Assembly: GCF_042654985.1 (NCBI RefSeq)
Contig: NZ_JBHSMT010000029.1
Location: 434,001 to 498,000, forward strand
From: Paraherbaspirillum soli
GTDB taxonomy: Bacteria; Pseudomonadota; Gammaproteobacteria; Burkholderiales; Burkholderiaceae_D
Direction: 5' to 3'
DNA length: 64,000 bases
Positions within the stretch are counted from its first letter, which is position 1; each line of letters starts with the position of its first letter. Shown piece after piece: positions 9,002 to 17,622 of this stretch. A program made the translations under genes and the position numbers. The notes under the pieces are model-generated. The model was not told the DNA's origin. It saw nothing but the letters and a program-made list of their open reading frames with translations, and searched no databases.

Positions 9002-10450
9002 ATGGCGCTAGCGACTCAATGTCCGTATTGTCAGACCATCTTCCGGGTCGCCAATGACCAGCTGAAACTGCGTGCGGGCCTGGTGCGCTGCGGCAGTTGC
9101 CGCGAAGTGTTCAACGGCATTGAACACCTGGTGCGGCCGAACCGGGTGGCGCCAGCGCCTGAGCCAACCGCGGCAGCGGCAGCCGATCTGGTCAGCTCAC
9201 CTGCCCCTGAAAATCATCTCGCGGAAATCCACGACGACTCCGCACCGGCGGCGCAGAATCATATTGCTGCCGTGCCGCCGGTGCCCCTCGAACAAGAAGA
9301 ACAGGAACTCAAACCGGATCCTGTAGCGGTGCCAGCTGCTGAGCATCTGTTCCCGCCTATCGAAGCTATTGAGCTAATCTCACTGCCCCAGGCGCCGGCG
9401 CCCGCAACGACAGCATCGGTATCGGATCGGGTCGAAGCAGCCATCGACGGCTTTGAAGAGGATCTGCGCATCGAGGAAGAGGCTGCTCAGGCGGCGCTAT
9501 CCGATCACGCCGATACACCCGACCTCGCGTCCGAATTCAACATTGCATCCACACCTGCCGAGCCATTCGACGCGACGCTCGGCGAGCACCACATAGACTC
9601 AAGCAAGCAAGCGGCACCGAATGTGTGGCATCGCCACGCCGACGACGATGACGCCAATCCGATGGCGCGCATGACCTTGATGCACGTTGCCGGACAAGAC
9701 TACGCAACGTCCGAGACCGATTCGAACGCCGCCGCGGACGACCAGCCTGCGGCACCCGACGACGATGAGCTGGATCGTTTGATCGATGAATTGCAGCGCA
9801 AGCCATGGCGCGTGAAAAAAAGCGTCGCGCCGGATGCGTCGTCCAGCCCGATAGACCTCACTGAAAACCAGGGTAAGAAAAAAAGCAAAAAAACAGTCGA
9901 GGAGCCGGAACCGGCAGCGACCGACGAACCCGGCTTCGTGCTCGCCGCGCGGCGCCAGCAGCGCCTGGGCGGCTTACTGCGCGGCGGCATGTGGGCCGGC
10001 AGCCTGCTGCTGATGATCGGACTGGTCGGACAATCGACCTATATGTTCCGGGATCAACTGGCGGTGCGCTTGCCGCAACTGAAACCCATTCTGGTCGGCG
10101 CTTGCGCAAAAATCGGATGCAGCGTCGACTTGCCAATGAAAATCGAGACTATTTCGATCGATGCCAATGAATTGCAGACAGTCGATCCGGCACACAATAT
10201 TTTTGCGTTAAATCTGTTGATGCGTAATCGCAGCGACACGGTACAAGCTTGGCCTAGCGTTGAATTGACTTTGAACGATGCCGGCGACAAAGCGCTTGTG
10301 CGTCGCGTGTTTACCCCGCACGATTATTTGCCGGCTGCCAGCAACGTCGGCCAGGGCTTCGCCAGCGACCAGGAACAAGCGGTCAAGCTGACGTTTGAGT
10401 TGCTGCAGTTGAAGGCCTCCGGTTATCGGGTGTATCTGTTTTATCCATGA
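9002..10450 (+). CDS. Zinc-ribbon membrane protein with DUF3426 C-terminal domain
   Basis: A 482-residue single-pass membrane protein of unknown role, found after prmA in many betaproteobacteria. The N-terminus is an MJ0042-type zinc ribbon with cysteines 7, 10, 30 and 33 (CPYC, CGSC). Residues of about 45-300 form a long acidic, Ala/Pro-rich linker of low complexity. A basic stretch precedes a membrane segment at about 328-345 (MWAGSLLLMIGLVGQSTYMF). The exported C-terminal part has conserved CAKIGCSVDLP followed by a beta-rich domain. The linker should be disordered. No enzymatic motif is visible. The start is fixed by the zinc ribbon. Confidence 0.82.
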   Translation: MALATQCPYCQTIFRVANDQLKLRAGLVRCGSCREVFNGIEHLVRPNRVAPAPEPTAAAAADLVSSPAPENHLAEIHDDSAPAAQNHIAAVPPVPLEQEEQELKPDPVAVPAAEHLFPPIEAIELISLPQAPAPATTASVSDRVEAAIDGFEEDLRIEEEAAQAALSDHADTPDLASEFNIASTPAEPFDATLGEHHIDSSKQAAPNVWHRHADDDDANPMARMTLMHVAGQDYATSETDSNAAADDQPAAPDDDELDRLIDELQRKPWRVKKSVAPDASSSPIDLTENQGKKKSKKTVEEPEPAATDEPGFVLAARRQQRLGGLLRGGMWAGSLLLMIGLVGQSTYMFRDQLAVRLPQLKPILVGACAKIGCSVDLPMKIETISIDANELQTVDPAHNIFALNLLMRNRSDTVQAWPSVELTLNDAGDKALVRRVFTPHDYLPAASNVGQGFASDQEQAVKLTFELLQLKASGYRVYLFYP

Positions 10451-10525
10451 CAATAAGTCGACCGTTTTTCACGGTCTCAAGCACTGCAAACTAGCGCCCC
10501 ATTTAACTCATTCACTAAGGCAAAC

Positions 10526-11458
10526 ATGAGCTCTCTCATCTGCGGTTCGCTGGCATACGATGTCATCATGCAATTCCCGGGGCGTTTCTCGGAGTCGCTG
10601 CTAGCCGATCAATTGCATAAAATCAGCGTCTCATTCCTGGTGCCGACCATGCGTCGCGACTTTGGCGGATGCGCCGGCAATATCGGCTACAACCTGAAAC
10701 TGTTGGGCGGCGATCCGCAGATCATGGCGACCATCGGTCACGATGGCGCCACTTACCTGGATCGGCTCGAACAACTGGGAATTTCACGCCGGACCATCCG
10801 CACCATAGAGTCGATCTACACCGCGCAATGCTTCATCACCACCGACGCCGACAACAACCAGATCACCGCCTTCCATCCGGGCGCAATGACCTATTCGCAC
10901 GAAAACAAGGTGGCCGACGCCGGCCCGGTGAAACTGGCCATCGTGGCGCCGGACGGCCGCGACGGCATGTTGCAGCACGCGGAGGATTGCGTCGCACACG
11001 ATATTCCGTTGATCTTTGATCCGGGCCAAGGCATGCCCATGTTCAATGGCGCCGAGTTGCAGCATTTTATCGAGCTGGCCACTTACATCGCCGTGAATGA
11101 CTACGAAGCAGAGATGCTGGCTGCGCGCACCGGTCTGACCCTGGCGCAGATTGCCGAGCGGGTAGCGGCGCTGGTAGTGACGCGCGGCGAACTCGGTGCC
11201 GAGATTTTTACCGCCGGCGGCAAAATCGATATCCCCTGCGTCAAGGCCGAACGCGTGCTGGATCCGACCGGCTGCGGCGACGCGTTCCGCGCCGGGATGT
11301 TATACGGCTTGACCAATGGCATGGACTGGGCCACCACTGGCCGCCTGTCCAGCTTGATGGGCAGCATCAAGATCGCCCATCAAGGCCCGCAAAACCATGC
11401 GCCAAGCCGCGCTGAAATCGACGAGCGCTTCCATCAGGAATTTGGTTACCGATTGTAA
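10526..11458 (+). CDS. PfkB-family carbohydrate/nucleoside kinase
   Basis: A 310-residue sugar or nucleoside kinase of the ribokinase (PfkB) superfamily. The first PfkB-type region GGCAGNIGYNLKLLGGD lies near residue 47, and the second, DPTGCGDAFRAGMLYGL with the catalytic Asp, lies near residue 250. VVTRGELGAEIF before it fits the nucleotide-binding region. Close relatives in Burkholderiales are usually called adenosine-kinase-like, but the substrate cannot be read from sequence. It follows the zinc-ribbon gene by 75 bases on the same strand and is likely the last gene of the acc-prmA cluster. Confidence 0.85.
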   Translation: MSSLICGSLAYDVIMQFPGRFSESLLADQLHKISVSFLVPTMRRDFGGCAGNIGYNLKLLGGDPQIMATIGHDGATYLDRLEQLGISRRTIRTIESIYTAQCFITTDADNNQITAFHPGAMTYSHENKVADAGPVKLAIVAPDGRDGMLQHAEDCVAHDIPLIFDPGQGMPMFNGAELQHFIELATYIAVNDYEAEMLAARTGLTLAQIAERVAALVVTRGELGAEIFTAGGKIDIPCVKAERVLDPTGCGDAFRAGMLYGLTNGMDWATTGRLSSLMGSIKIAHQGPQNHAPSRAEIDERFHQEFGYRL

Positions 11459-11493
11459 GAGCTTTGCCTGAAATCGCTGTATAGCCAAGGTAC

Positions 11494-11530
11494 TGGGCGG
11501 GGTATGGAGAAAAACTCCAAATCCCGCCCA
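11494..11530. other. Stable two-part stem-loop after the PfkB kinase gene
   Basis: Outer arms TGGGCGGG and CCCGCCCA enclose an inner GGAG-AAAAA-CTCC hairpin, with symmetric internal loops of about four bases. There is no run of T afterwards, so it is not a classic intrinsic terminator. It could stop transcription with Rho or stabilise the mRNA 3' end. Confidence 0.4.
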
Positions 11531-11666
11531 GGATTCCTGGACCTTTAAGACATACTCCCACTGTTCCCTCTGTATCTACGACGATACATATCGGCTTCCC
11601 CCGGCCTGAACTTCTCAAATACACCTGCATCCAATTTTCATCGAATCAACGGATGGAGAAAGCGTC

Positions 11667-11888
11667 ATGAAAAAGCTGTTATTACTAATAGGCGCAACCT
11701 TGCTGCTCGGTGGCTGCGTTGCCGTGCCGTATGGCGGCGATCCTTACTACGGCGGCTATTATGGCGCGCCAGGCTATTACGGAGCTGCGCCATACTATGT
11801 GGGACCAAGTGTCGGCGTGGGCTTTAGTTACTACAGCTATGGTCATCGCGGCTGGGGCGGCGGCAGAGGCTGGCATGGCGGTCATTAA
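11667..11888 (+). CDS. Small Gly/Tyr-rich lipoprotein
   Basis: A 73-residue predicted lipoprotein. Residues 1-17 are a lipoprotein signal peptide ending in the lipobox LGGC, with Cys17 as the lipidation site. The mature part is almost entirely Gly, Tyr, Pro and Ala with repeated YGGYYGAPGYYG-like units, ending in a Gly/His/Trp-rich tail (GWGGGRGWHGGH). No enzyme domain is present. The histidine-rich tail could bind metal, but that is speculation. A good Shine-Dalgarno (GGAGAAAG) precedes the ATG. Similar small Tyr/Gly-rich envelope lipoproteins are common in Burkholderiales and uncharacterised. Confidence 0.75.
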   Translation: MKKLLLLIGATLLLGGCVAVPYGGDPYYGGYYGAPGYYGAAPYYVGPSVGVGFSYYSYGHRGWGGGRGWHGGH

Positions 11889-11986
11889 GAAAAACAGCAG
11901 GTAGCGCTCATCAACCATGAAAACATGCCATTGGACAAGTCAGTCGTCTCGACGCATGATGACGGGTATCTTTTAAAGGAGCCCAC

Positions 11987-12526
11987 ATGAAACGACTGCT
12001 TGCCACTCTGATAGTTTGTGCATCGATCACGGCGCCGGCCTTGGCTGCCCTCAAGGCCGGAGACCAAGCCCCCGCTTTTACAACGCAGGCATCGCTGGGC
12101 GGCAAGGTGTTTACTTACTCCCTGGCCGACGAACTGAAAAAGGGTCCGGTCATCCTGTATTTTTATCCGGCAGCGTTCACCAAAGGCTGCACCATTGAGG
12201 CGCATTTGTTTGCCGAGGCCATCGACAAGTACAAGGCGCTCGGGGCCACCGTCATCGGTGTCTCGAACGACAATATCGACACGCTCAACAAATTTTCCGT
12301 CAGCGAGTGCCGCAGCAAATTTGCGGTCGCCGCCGACACCAATCAAAGCATCATGAAATCGTATGACTCGGTACTGCTGTCCAAGACTGATTACGCCGAC
12401 CGCGTTTCATACGTGATCGCGCCGAATGGCAACATCATCTACGAATACAGCAGCATGAATCCCGACCAGCATGTCGAAAACACACTGCAAGCATTGGAAC
12501 AATGGAAAGCCAGGCAAAAGAAATAA
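11987..12526 (+). CDS. Exported peroxiredoxin (AhpC/TSA, Bcp-like)
   Basis: A 179-residue peroxiredoxin with a cleavable signal peptide (residues 1-20, ending APALA), so it should remove peroxides in the periplasm. The peroxidatic cysteine is Cys68 in PAAFTKGCTIEA. Cys108 (SVSECRSKF), 40 residues later, could be the resolving cysteine, a spacing like that of atypical two-cysteine Bcp/PrxQ proteins. Typical Bcp has TPGCT at the active site; here the motif is FTKGCT. It is preceded by AAAGGAG and followed by a strong terminator, so it may be a single transcription unit. Confidence 0.85.
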   Translation: MKRLLATLIVCASITAPALAALKAGDQAPAFTTQASLGGKVFTYSLADELKKGPVILYFYPAAFTKGCTIEAHLFAEAIDKYKALGATVIGVSNDNIDTLNKFSVSECRSKFAVAADTNQSIMKSYDSVLLSKTDYADRVSYVIAPNGNIIYEYSSMNPDQHVENTLQALEQWKARQKK

Positions 12527-12550
12527 GGCGGTAAACCGCCGGCTCAGCAA

Positions 12551-12587
12551 AAAGCCCGAATCACTTTCGTGAATTCGGGCTTTTTTT
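12551..12587 (+). terminator. Intrinsic terminator after the peroxiredoxin gene
   Basis: AAAGCCCGAATCAC pairs with GTGAATTCGGGCTTT (one bulged T) around a TTTC loop and is followed by a run of T. It lies between the plus-strand peroxiredoxin and the minus-strand Fsr gene and could work in both directions because the left arm begins with A residues. Confidence 0.85.
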
Positions 12588-12607
12588 CGGCTAGCGATTC
12601 GGCTTGA

Positions 12608-13846
12608 TCAAGCGGCCGCAACCTGGCGTCGATGGGCATCGAGACTAGGCAGGAATATCGCCAGCAATCCAATCAGCGGCAGGAATGAACACACGTGATA
12701 GACGAAGTTGATATCCGTCATGTCGGCCAGCTTGCCCAATGCAGCCGCCCCAATCCCGCCCATGCCGAAAGCGAATCCGAAAAACAGACCGGACACGGTA
12801 CCGACTTTGCCCGGCACCAGTTCTTGCGCATACACCAGGATCGCGGAGAATGCAGAGGCCAGGATCATGCCGATAATCACCGACAGCACGCCAGTCCAGA
12901 ACAGATTCGCGTAGGGCAACATCAAGGTGAATGGGGCCACGCCGAGGATCGATATCCAGATCACGACTTTACGGCCGACGCGGTCGCCGATCGGACCGCC
13001 CAACACGGTGCCGGCAGCCACCGCAAACAGGAAGACGAACAAATGCACCTGCGCCGACTGCACCGACAACTGGAATTTATTCATCAGATAAAACGTGAAG
13101 TAGCTGCTGAGGCTGGCCAGGTAAAAATATTTCGAGAAAATCAGCGTCAGCAGGATGGCTATCGAAAACAGGACTTTCTTGCGCGGCAAGTCCAGATAGG
13201 TATGACGAGCCTTGGCCGGCTTGCCTTTGGCCTCGATGCGCTTGCGCTTGTACCAATTGCCAATCTGCCACAACACGGCAATCGCCAGCAACGCCGCCAA
13301 TGAAAACCAGGCAATGCTGGATTGGCCATGCGGAATCACGATCCACGCAGCCAATAGCGGCCCCACCGAACTGCCGGCGTTGCCGCCAACCTGGAAAATC
13401 GACTGCGCCAGCCCATGCCGCCCACCCGATGCCATCCGCGCCACCCGCGACGACTCGGGATGAAAGATCGACGATCCGGTACCGACCAGCGCCGCCGCGA
13501 ATAGCAACATGCCGTAGCTGGGCGCCATCGACAAGGTCAACAATCCAATCAAGGTGAATCCCATTCCCACCGCCAGCGAATACGGTTTCGGATGTTTATC
13601 GGTATAAAAGCCGACCACCGGCTGCAAAATCGATGCGGTGATTTGATAGGTCAGTGTAATCAAGCCGATCTGGACAAAGCTGAGGCTGAAATTGCCTTTC
13701 AGCAGCGGATAAATCGACAACAGCAGCGACTGAATCATGTCGTTCAGGAAGTGCGCAAAACTGATCGCGCCTAATACGCGGAATCCGGTTTTTTCAGCAT
13801 CTTGTTGGGGGAGTGCAGGAGAAACTTGATTAATGGCGGTTTGCAT
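12608..13846 (-). CDS. fsr: Fosmidomycin-resistance-type MFS efflux transporter
   Basis: A 412-residue major facilitator of the Fsr group, an inner-membrane proton-driven exporter with about 12 membrane helices. After a polar N-terminus it reads FAHFLNDMIQSLLLSIYPLL, the family-typical first helix. GFYTDKHPKPYSL forms the conserved loop between helices 2 and 3, and GTGSSIFHPESSRVARMASG matches the Fsr signature with conserved His-Pro-Glu. GGPIGDRVGRK is the second MFS loop motif. In E. coli, Fsr exports fosmidomycin, an inhibitor of Dxr in the isoprenoid pathway; the natural substrate is unknown. It stands alone, facing the peroxiredoxin gene. Confidence 0.87.
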   Translation of the reverse strand: MQTAINQVSPALPQQDAEKTGFRVLGAISFAHFLNDMIQSLLLSIYPLLKGNFSLSFVQIGLITLTYQITASILQPVVGFYTDKHPKPYSLAVGMGFTLIGLLTLSMAPSYGMLLFAAALVGTGSSIFHPESSRVARMASGGRHGLAQSIFQVGGNAGSSVGPLLAAWIVIPHGQSSIAWFSLAALLAIAVLWQIGNWYKRKRIEAKGKPAKARHTYLDLPRKKVLFSIAILLTLIFSKYFYLASLSSYFTFYLMNKFQLSVQSAQVHLFVFLFAVAAGTVLGGPIGDRVGRKVVIWISILGVAPFTLMLPYANLFWTGVLSVIIGMILASAFSAILVYAQELVPGKVGTVSGLFFGFAFGMGGIGAAALGKLADMTDINFVYHVCSFLPLIGLLAIFLPSLDAHRRQVAAA

Positions 13847-13975
13847 GGCGAGCGGAGATGATAGAAAGCAATTGGAAACGGCGGGAGGCTAATTTTAGTC
13901 CTTTGTGTTTGAACTGTCTTAGCACCGCCCATTTCGCCCCGTGGATTGGGCATCGCCACCATCATCGACATGAAA

Positions 13976-14012
13976 AAAGCGCGATGGACATGACGTCGAT
14001 CGCGCTTTCATC
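13976..14012 (-). terminator. Intrinsic terminator after the glutathione transferase gene
   Basis: AAAGCGCGAT and ATCGCGCTTT form a 10-bp stem with a 13-base loop. Read on the minus strand the hairpin is followed by a run of T (GCGCTTTTTTCA), placing it as the terminator of the minus-strand GST gene that ends at 14028. Confidence 0.75.
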
Positions 14013-14027
14013 GGATGGAACAAGCCC

Positions 14028-14636
14028 TTACTGCGGCACGGTGTCCTTGAACGAAGGACGCTCGGACAGCTTTTCGAATAATTTGGCCAGCGCAGGATAA
14101 TCTTCGCGCCATTGGATTTCCGGGAACCGGAAGTTGAGCCAGCCCAATGCGCAGCCAACCGCAACATCGGCCAGCGAATAGTGGTTGCCGCTGCAAAATG
14201 TCTTGTCGCCCAAGCCGGCCGCCATCGCTTTCAACCCGGCATCGACCTTGCGTTGCTGCCGGTCGATCCAGGCCTGGCTACGCAGCTCTGGCGGACGCTG
14301 GGTGTGCTCCAGGCGAATCAATACGCCGGCATCGAGCACGCCATCGGCCAGCGCTTCCCAGCACTTCACTTCGGACCGCTCACGGCTATTACTTGGGATC
14401 AATTTGCCGACCGGCGTCAGCGTATCGAGATACTCGACGATCACGTGCGAATCAAACATGGCAGCGCCATCTTCCATCACCAGGCAGGGCACTTTAGCCA
14501 GCGGATTGGAAGCCTGAATCGTCGAGTCCGGAGCCCAGACATCGTCCAGCACGAAGTCGTAATCGAGCTTCTTTTCCGCCATCACGATGCGTACTTTGCG
14601 AACAAAGGGGCTAGCCAGGGAACCGATCAGTTTCAT
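14028..14636 (-). CDS. Glutathione S-transferase (YibF-like)
   Basis: A 202-residue cytosolic GST. The N-terminal thioredoxin-fold domain begins MKLIGSLASPFVRKVRIVMAE, where the serine near position 9 is the expected glutathione-activating residue. NPLAKVPCLVMEDG carries the cis-proline, and FDSHVIVEYLD is the glutathione-binding region. The C-terminal all-helical domain includes SLADVAVGCALGWL. The length and order match YibF. The physiological substrate is unknown. It is transcribed away from purB, and a terminator lies just past its stop. Confidence 0.86.
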   Translation of the reverse strand: MKLIGSLASPFVRKVRIVMAEKKLDYDFVLDDVWAPDSTIQASNPLAKVPCLVMEDGAAMFDSHVIVEYLDTLTPVGKLIPSNSRERSEVKCWEALADGVLDAGVLIRLEHTQRPPELRSQAWIDRQQRKVDAGLKAMAAGLGDKTFCSGNHYSLADVAVGCALGWLNFRFPEIQWREDYPALAKLFEKLSERPSFKDTVPQ

Positions 14637-14882
14637 ATGTAATTTATAGTAAAAATTGTGCTTGATTATAGCATTCGGCCTAGCCGACTTTAAGCATCAA
14701 AATCTGCCTGTTGCGCAGAAAGCAGCATATGCAACAGATTCCCCCCACTGCGCAAATGGTAAAATTCTGTTTTCTCCGCAGACTGATGCGAAGCGCAATT
14801 CCCGCGCAGAAATAATCGCTATGCCTGCATTAGCTTTACGCTAGTTTTATCTTCACTCACTCCTATAGCCATCATCACGACC

Positions 14883-16250
14883 ATGTCCCTTTCTACGCTT
14901 TCCGCCCTGTCCCCGCTGGATGGCCGCTACGCCGCCAAAACCGACAAATTGCGCCCTATCCTGTCCGAAGCCGGTTTCATGCACCATCGGGTCAAGGTCG
15001 AAATCGCCTGGCTGCAAGCGCTGTCGAATGCCGGCTTTGCCGAAATCAAGCCGTTCTCCGCCGCGGCCACCGCACTGCTGGACAAACTGGCCGCCGAATT
15101 CAGCGAAGCCGACGCCGAGCGCATCAAAGCGATTGAAGCCGTCACCAATCACGACGTCAAAGCGGTCGAATACTGGCTCAAGGAACAGGTCAAAGACGTG
15201 CCTGAACTGATCGCCGCTTCCGAATTCATCCACTTCGCCTGCACCTCGGAAGACATCAACAACACCTCGCACGGCATGATGCTGAAAGCGGCGCGCGACA
15301 ATGTATTGCTGCCGGCCTTGCAGCAAGTGATCGCCAAGCTGACCGAGCTGGCGCACGCCAATGCCGAACTGCCGATGATGTCGCGCACCCACGGCCAGCC
15401 GGCCAGCCCGACCACGCTAGGCAAGGAAATCGCCAACGTCGTGGCACGTCTGCAACGCGCGACCAAGCGCATCGCCGCGGTCGAAATCCTCGGCAAAATG
15501 AATGGCGCGGTCGGCAATTACAATGCGCACCTGTCGGCCTATCCCGACTTCGATTGGGAAACCTTCTCCAAGAATGTGATCGAACAGCGCCTGGGCCTGA
15601 GCTTCAACCCGTACACGATCCAGATCGAGCCGCACGATTACATGGCAGAACTGTTCGATGCGATCAGCCGCAGCAACACGATTTTGCTCGATCTTAACCG
15701 CGATATCTGGGGCTACATTTCGCTCGGTTATTTCAAGCAGCGCACCAAGGCCGGAGAAATCGGTTCCTCGACCATGCCGCACAAGGTCAACCCGATTGAT
15801 TTCGAAAACTCCGAAGGCAATCTGGGCATGGCCAATGCCGTGCTCAAGCACATGTCGGAAAAGTTGCCGCTGTCGCGCTGGCAGCGCGACCTGACCGACT
15901 CGACCGTGCTGCGCAACATCGGCGTCGGCCTCGGTTACGCGGTGCTGGCCTACGATAGCTGCCTGCGCGGCCTGAACAAACTGGAAGTCAATCCGGTGCG
16001 GCTGGCGGAAGACCTCGATGCAACTTGGGAAGTATTGGCCGAGCCGGTGCAAACCGTGATGCGCCGCTACGGCATCGAGAACCCTTACGAGCAATTGAAA
16101 GAGCTGACGCGCGGCAAGGGCATCTCGAAAGATGCGCTGCGCGAGTTCATCGTCAAACTGGCGATCCCGCAAGAAGCCAAGGATCACTTGCTGGCGATGA
16201 CGCCGTCCAATTACATTGGGCATGCTGCGCGTCTGGCGAAAGAAATCTGA
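14883..16250 (+). CDS. purB: Adenylosuccinate lyase
   Basis: A 455-residue enzyme that removes fumarate from SAICAR and from adenylosuccinate in purine synthesis. It begins MSLSTLSALSPLDGRYAAKT. ASEFIHFACTSEDINNTSHG carries conserved active-site residues near position 115, MSRTHGQPASPTTLGKE contains the general-acid histidine, and GSSTMPHKVNPIDFENSEG near residue 292 is the fumarase/aspartase superfamily signature. Length and motif order match E. coli PurB. It has a strong terminator just downstream and no close cotranscribed neighbours. Confidence 0.97.
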   Translation: MSLSTLSALSPLDGRYAAKTDKLRPILSEAGFMHHRVKVEIAWLQALSNAGFAEIKPFSAAATALLDKLAAEFSEADAERIKAIEAVTNHDVKAVEYWLKEQVKDVPELIAASEFIHFACTSEDINNTSHGMMLKAARDNVLLPALQQVIAKLTELAHANAELPMMSRTHGQPASPTTLGKEIANVVARLQRATKRIAAVEILGKMNGAVGNYNAHLSAYPDFDWETFSKNVIEQRLGLSFNPYTIQIEPHDYMAELFDAISRSNTILLDLNRDIWGYISLGYFKQRTKAGEIGSSTMPHKVNPIDFENSEGNLGMANAVLKHMSEKLPLSRWQRDLTDSTVLRNIGVGLGYAVLAYDSCLRGLNKLEVNPVRLAEDLDATWEVLAEPVQTVMRRYGIENPYEQLKELTRGKGISKDALREFIVKLAIPQEAKDHLLAMTPSNYIGHAARLAKEI

Positions 16251-16270
16251 GCAAGCGACAAATCAAAAAA

Positions 16271-16301
16271 ATGGCCGCCAGTTTTGGCGGCCATTTTTTT
16301 C
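16271..16301 (+). terminator. Intrinsic terminator after purB
   Basis: ATGGCCGCCA and TGGCGGCCAT form a perfect 10-bp stem around GTTT, flanked by A runs on the left and T runs on the right. It lies 20 bases past the purB stop. Confidence 0.93.
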
Positions 16302-16322
16302 GCCTGAATAATCCGAAGCGAC

Positions 16323-16496
16323 GTAGGGCGGAAAAGCGAAGCCCTTGCAGGGTGCGTATCCGCTGGCAGGCGGATACCGTTCAGCAGGCGGATGGCATGC
16401 CATCCGAAACCCCTGCTTCACTCTTCCGCCGTCTCGGATGCCTCGAACGCAGGTGGCACATCAATCGGCGGATAACGCTGCGCTCATCCGCCCTAC
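16323..16496. repeat. Palindromic MITE/REP-like element bounded by GTAGGGCGGA
   Basis: A 174-base element begins GTAGGGCGGAAAAGCGAAG and ends with the inverse of GTAGGGCGGATGAGCGCAG, giving imperfect terminal inverted repeats of about 19 bases. Inside are an 8-bp hairpin (GTATCCGC/GCGGATAC) and a perfect palindrome GGATGGCATGCCATCC. It encodes nothing and sits exactly between two terminators in the purB-secF convergent gap. Similar GTAGGGCGGA repeats are common between genes in Proteobacteria (established in general terms; not searched here). Confidence 0.65.
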
Positions 16497-16501
16497 AAAA
16501 C

Positions 16502-16531
16502 AAAAAACCAGCCCGAAGGCTGGTTTTTTTG
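16502..16531 (-). terminator. Bidirectional terminator after secF
   Basis: AAAAAACCAGCC and GGCTGGTTTTTT form a perfect 12-bp stem with a CGAA loop. A and T runs on both sides let it act in either direction. It lies 14 bases past the secF stop and also backs up the purB terminator. Confidence 0.9.
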
Positions 16532-16544
16532 TTACCGAAGACGC

Positions 16545-17492
16545 TTACACCACAGCGCCGTCAGCCTCATCTTTTTCCTTGACCGGCTTGATCAAGTCTT
16601 CGCGTTTGACGCCCAGCCACATCGCTACCGCAGCGGCCACAAACACCGACGAATAAATACCGAACAAGATACCGATGGTCAGCGCCAGCGCAAAATAGTG
16701 CAGCGCCGGGCCGCCGAATACAAACATCGACAGCACCATGATTTCCGTGCTGCCGTGGGTAATGATGGTGCGTGAAATAGTGCTGGTGATCGCATGGTTC
16801 ATCACATCCGACACCGCCATTTTGCCGAAGCGGCGATCACGGAAAGTCTCGCGCACCCGATCGAACACCACTACCGATTCGTTCACCGAATAACCCAATA
16901 CCGCCAGAATCGCCGCCAATACCGTCAGCGAGAATTCCCATTGGAAGAAGGCGAAGAAACCCAGGATGATCACCACGTCATGCAAGTTGGCGATGATCGC
17001 CGCCACCGCATATTTCCATTCGAAGCGGATGGCCAGGTAAATCATGATGCCGATCACCACGAACAGCAGCGCCATCAAGCCGTCATGCGCCAGTTCGTCG
17101 CCGACCTGCGGCCCGACGAACTCGGTGCGCTTCAACTGAACGTCGGCATCCTGCTTCTGCAGTGCTTCAAGCACCAGCGCACTTTGCTGATTCGAATTGA
17201 CGCCCTTCTTGGCCGGCAGGCGAATCATCACGTCTTGCGCCGTACCGAAGTTGGTCACTTGATTATCGGTATAGCCGAGGCCCTCGACCGTCTTGCGAAT
17301 ACTCTCGATATTGGCCGGTTTGCTGTACGCGACTTCAACCACCGTACCACCGGTGAATTCAATCGAAAAATGCAGGCCTTTCGAGAACAGGAAAAACACT
17401 GCTGCCACAAACGTCAGCGCCGAGATTGCATTGAAGATCAATGCATGGCGCATGAACGGAATATCTCTTTTGATACGGAAAAGCTCCATCAC
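16545..17492 (-). CDS. secF: Protein translocase subunit SecF
   Basis: A 315-residue inner-membrane protein that works with SecD and YajC to drive late steps of Sec protein export using the proton gradient. It opens MELFRIKRDIPFMRHALIFN with the first membrane helix, has the SecF-type FTGGTVVEVAY near residue 48, a periplasmic domain of about 100 residues, then five membrane helices. VNESVVVFDRVRETFRDRR is the conserved cytoplasmic-face motif. The acidic tail after the last helix is normal. It is the last gene of the queA-tgt-yajC-secD-secF run. Confidence 0.96.
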   Translation of the reverse strand: MMELFRIKRDIPFMRHALIFNAISALTFVAAVFFLFSKGLHFSIEFTGGTVVEVAYSKPANIESIRKTVEGLGYTDNQVTNFGTAQDVMIRLPAKKGVNSNQQSALVLEALQKQDADVQLKRTEFVGPQVGDELAHDGLMALLFVVIGIMIYLAIRFEWKYAVAAIIANLHDVVIILGFFAFFQWEFSLTVLAAILAVLGYSVNESVVVFDRVRETFRDRRFGKMAVSDVMNHAITSTISRTIITHGSTEIMVLSMFVFGGPALHYFALALTIGILFGIYSSVFVAAAVAMWLGVKREDLIKPVKEKDEADGAVV

Positions 17493-17622
17493 ATCCCTTT
17501 CGGTTCACACCTGTGTGGTCGCGGTGTTGGCATCACTCGATGCCTGCCGCGGCCACAACGTTATATCAATACCTGCTTGAGTTACACATGCTGCGAAGCT
17601 TTGCATCCGCAGATTCAGGCAC

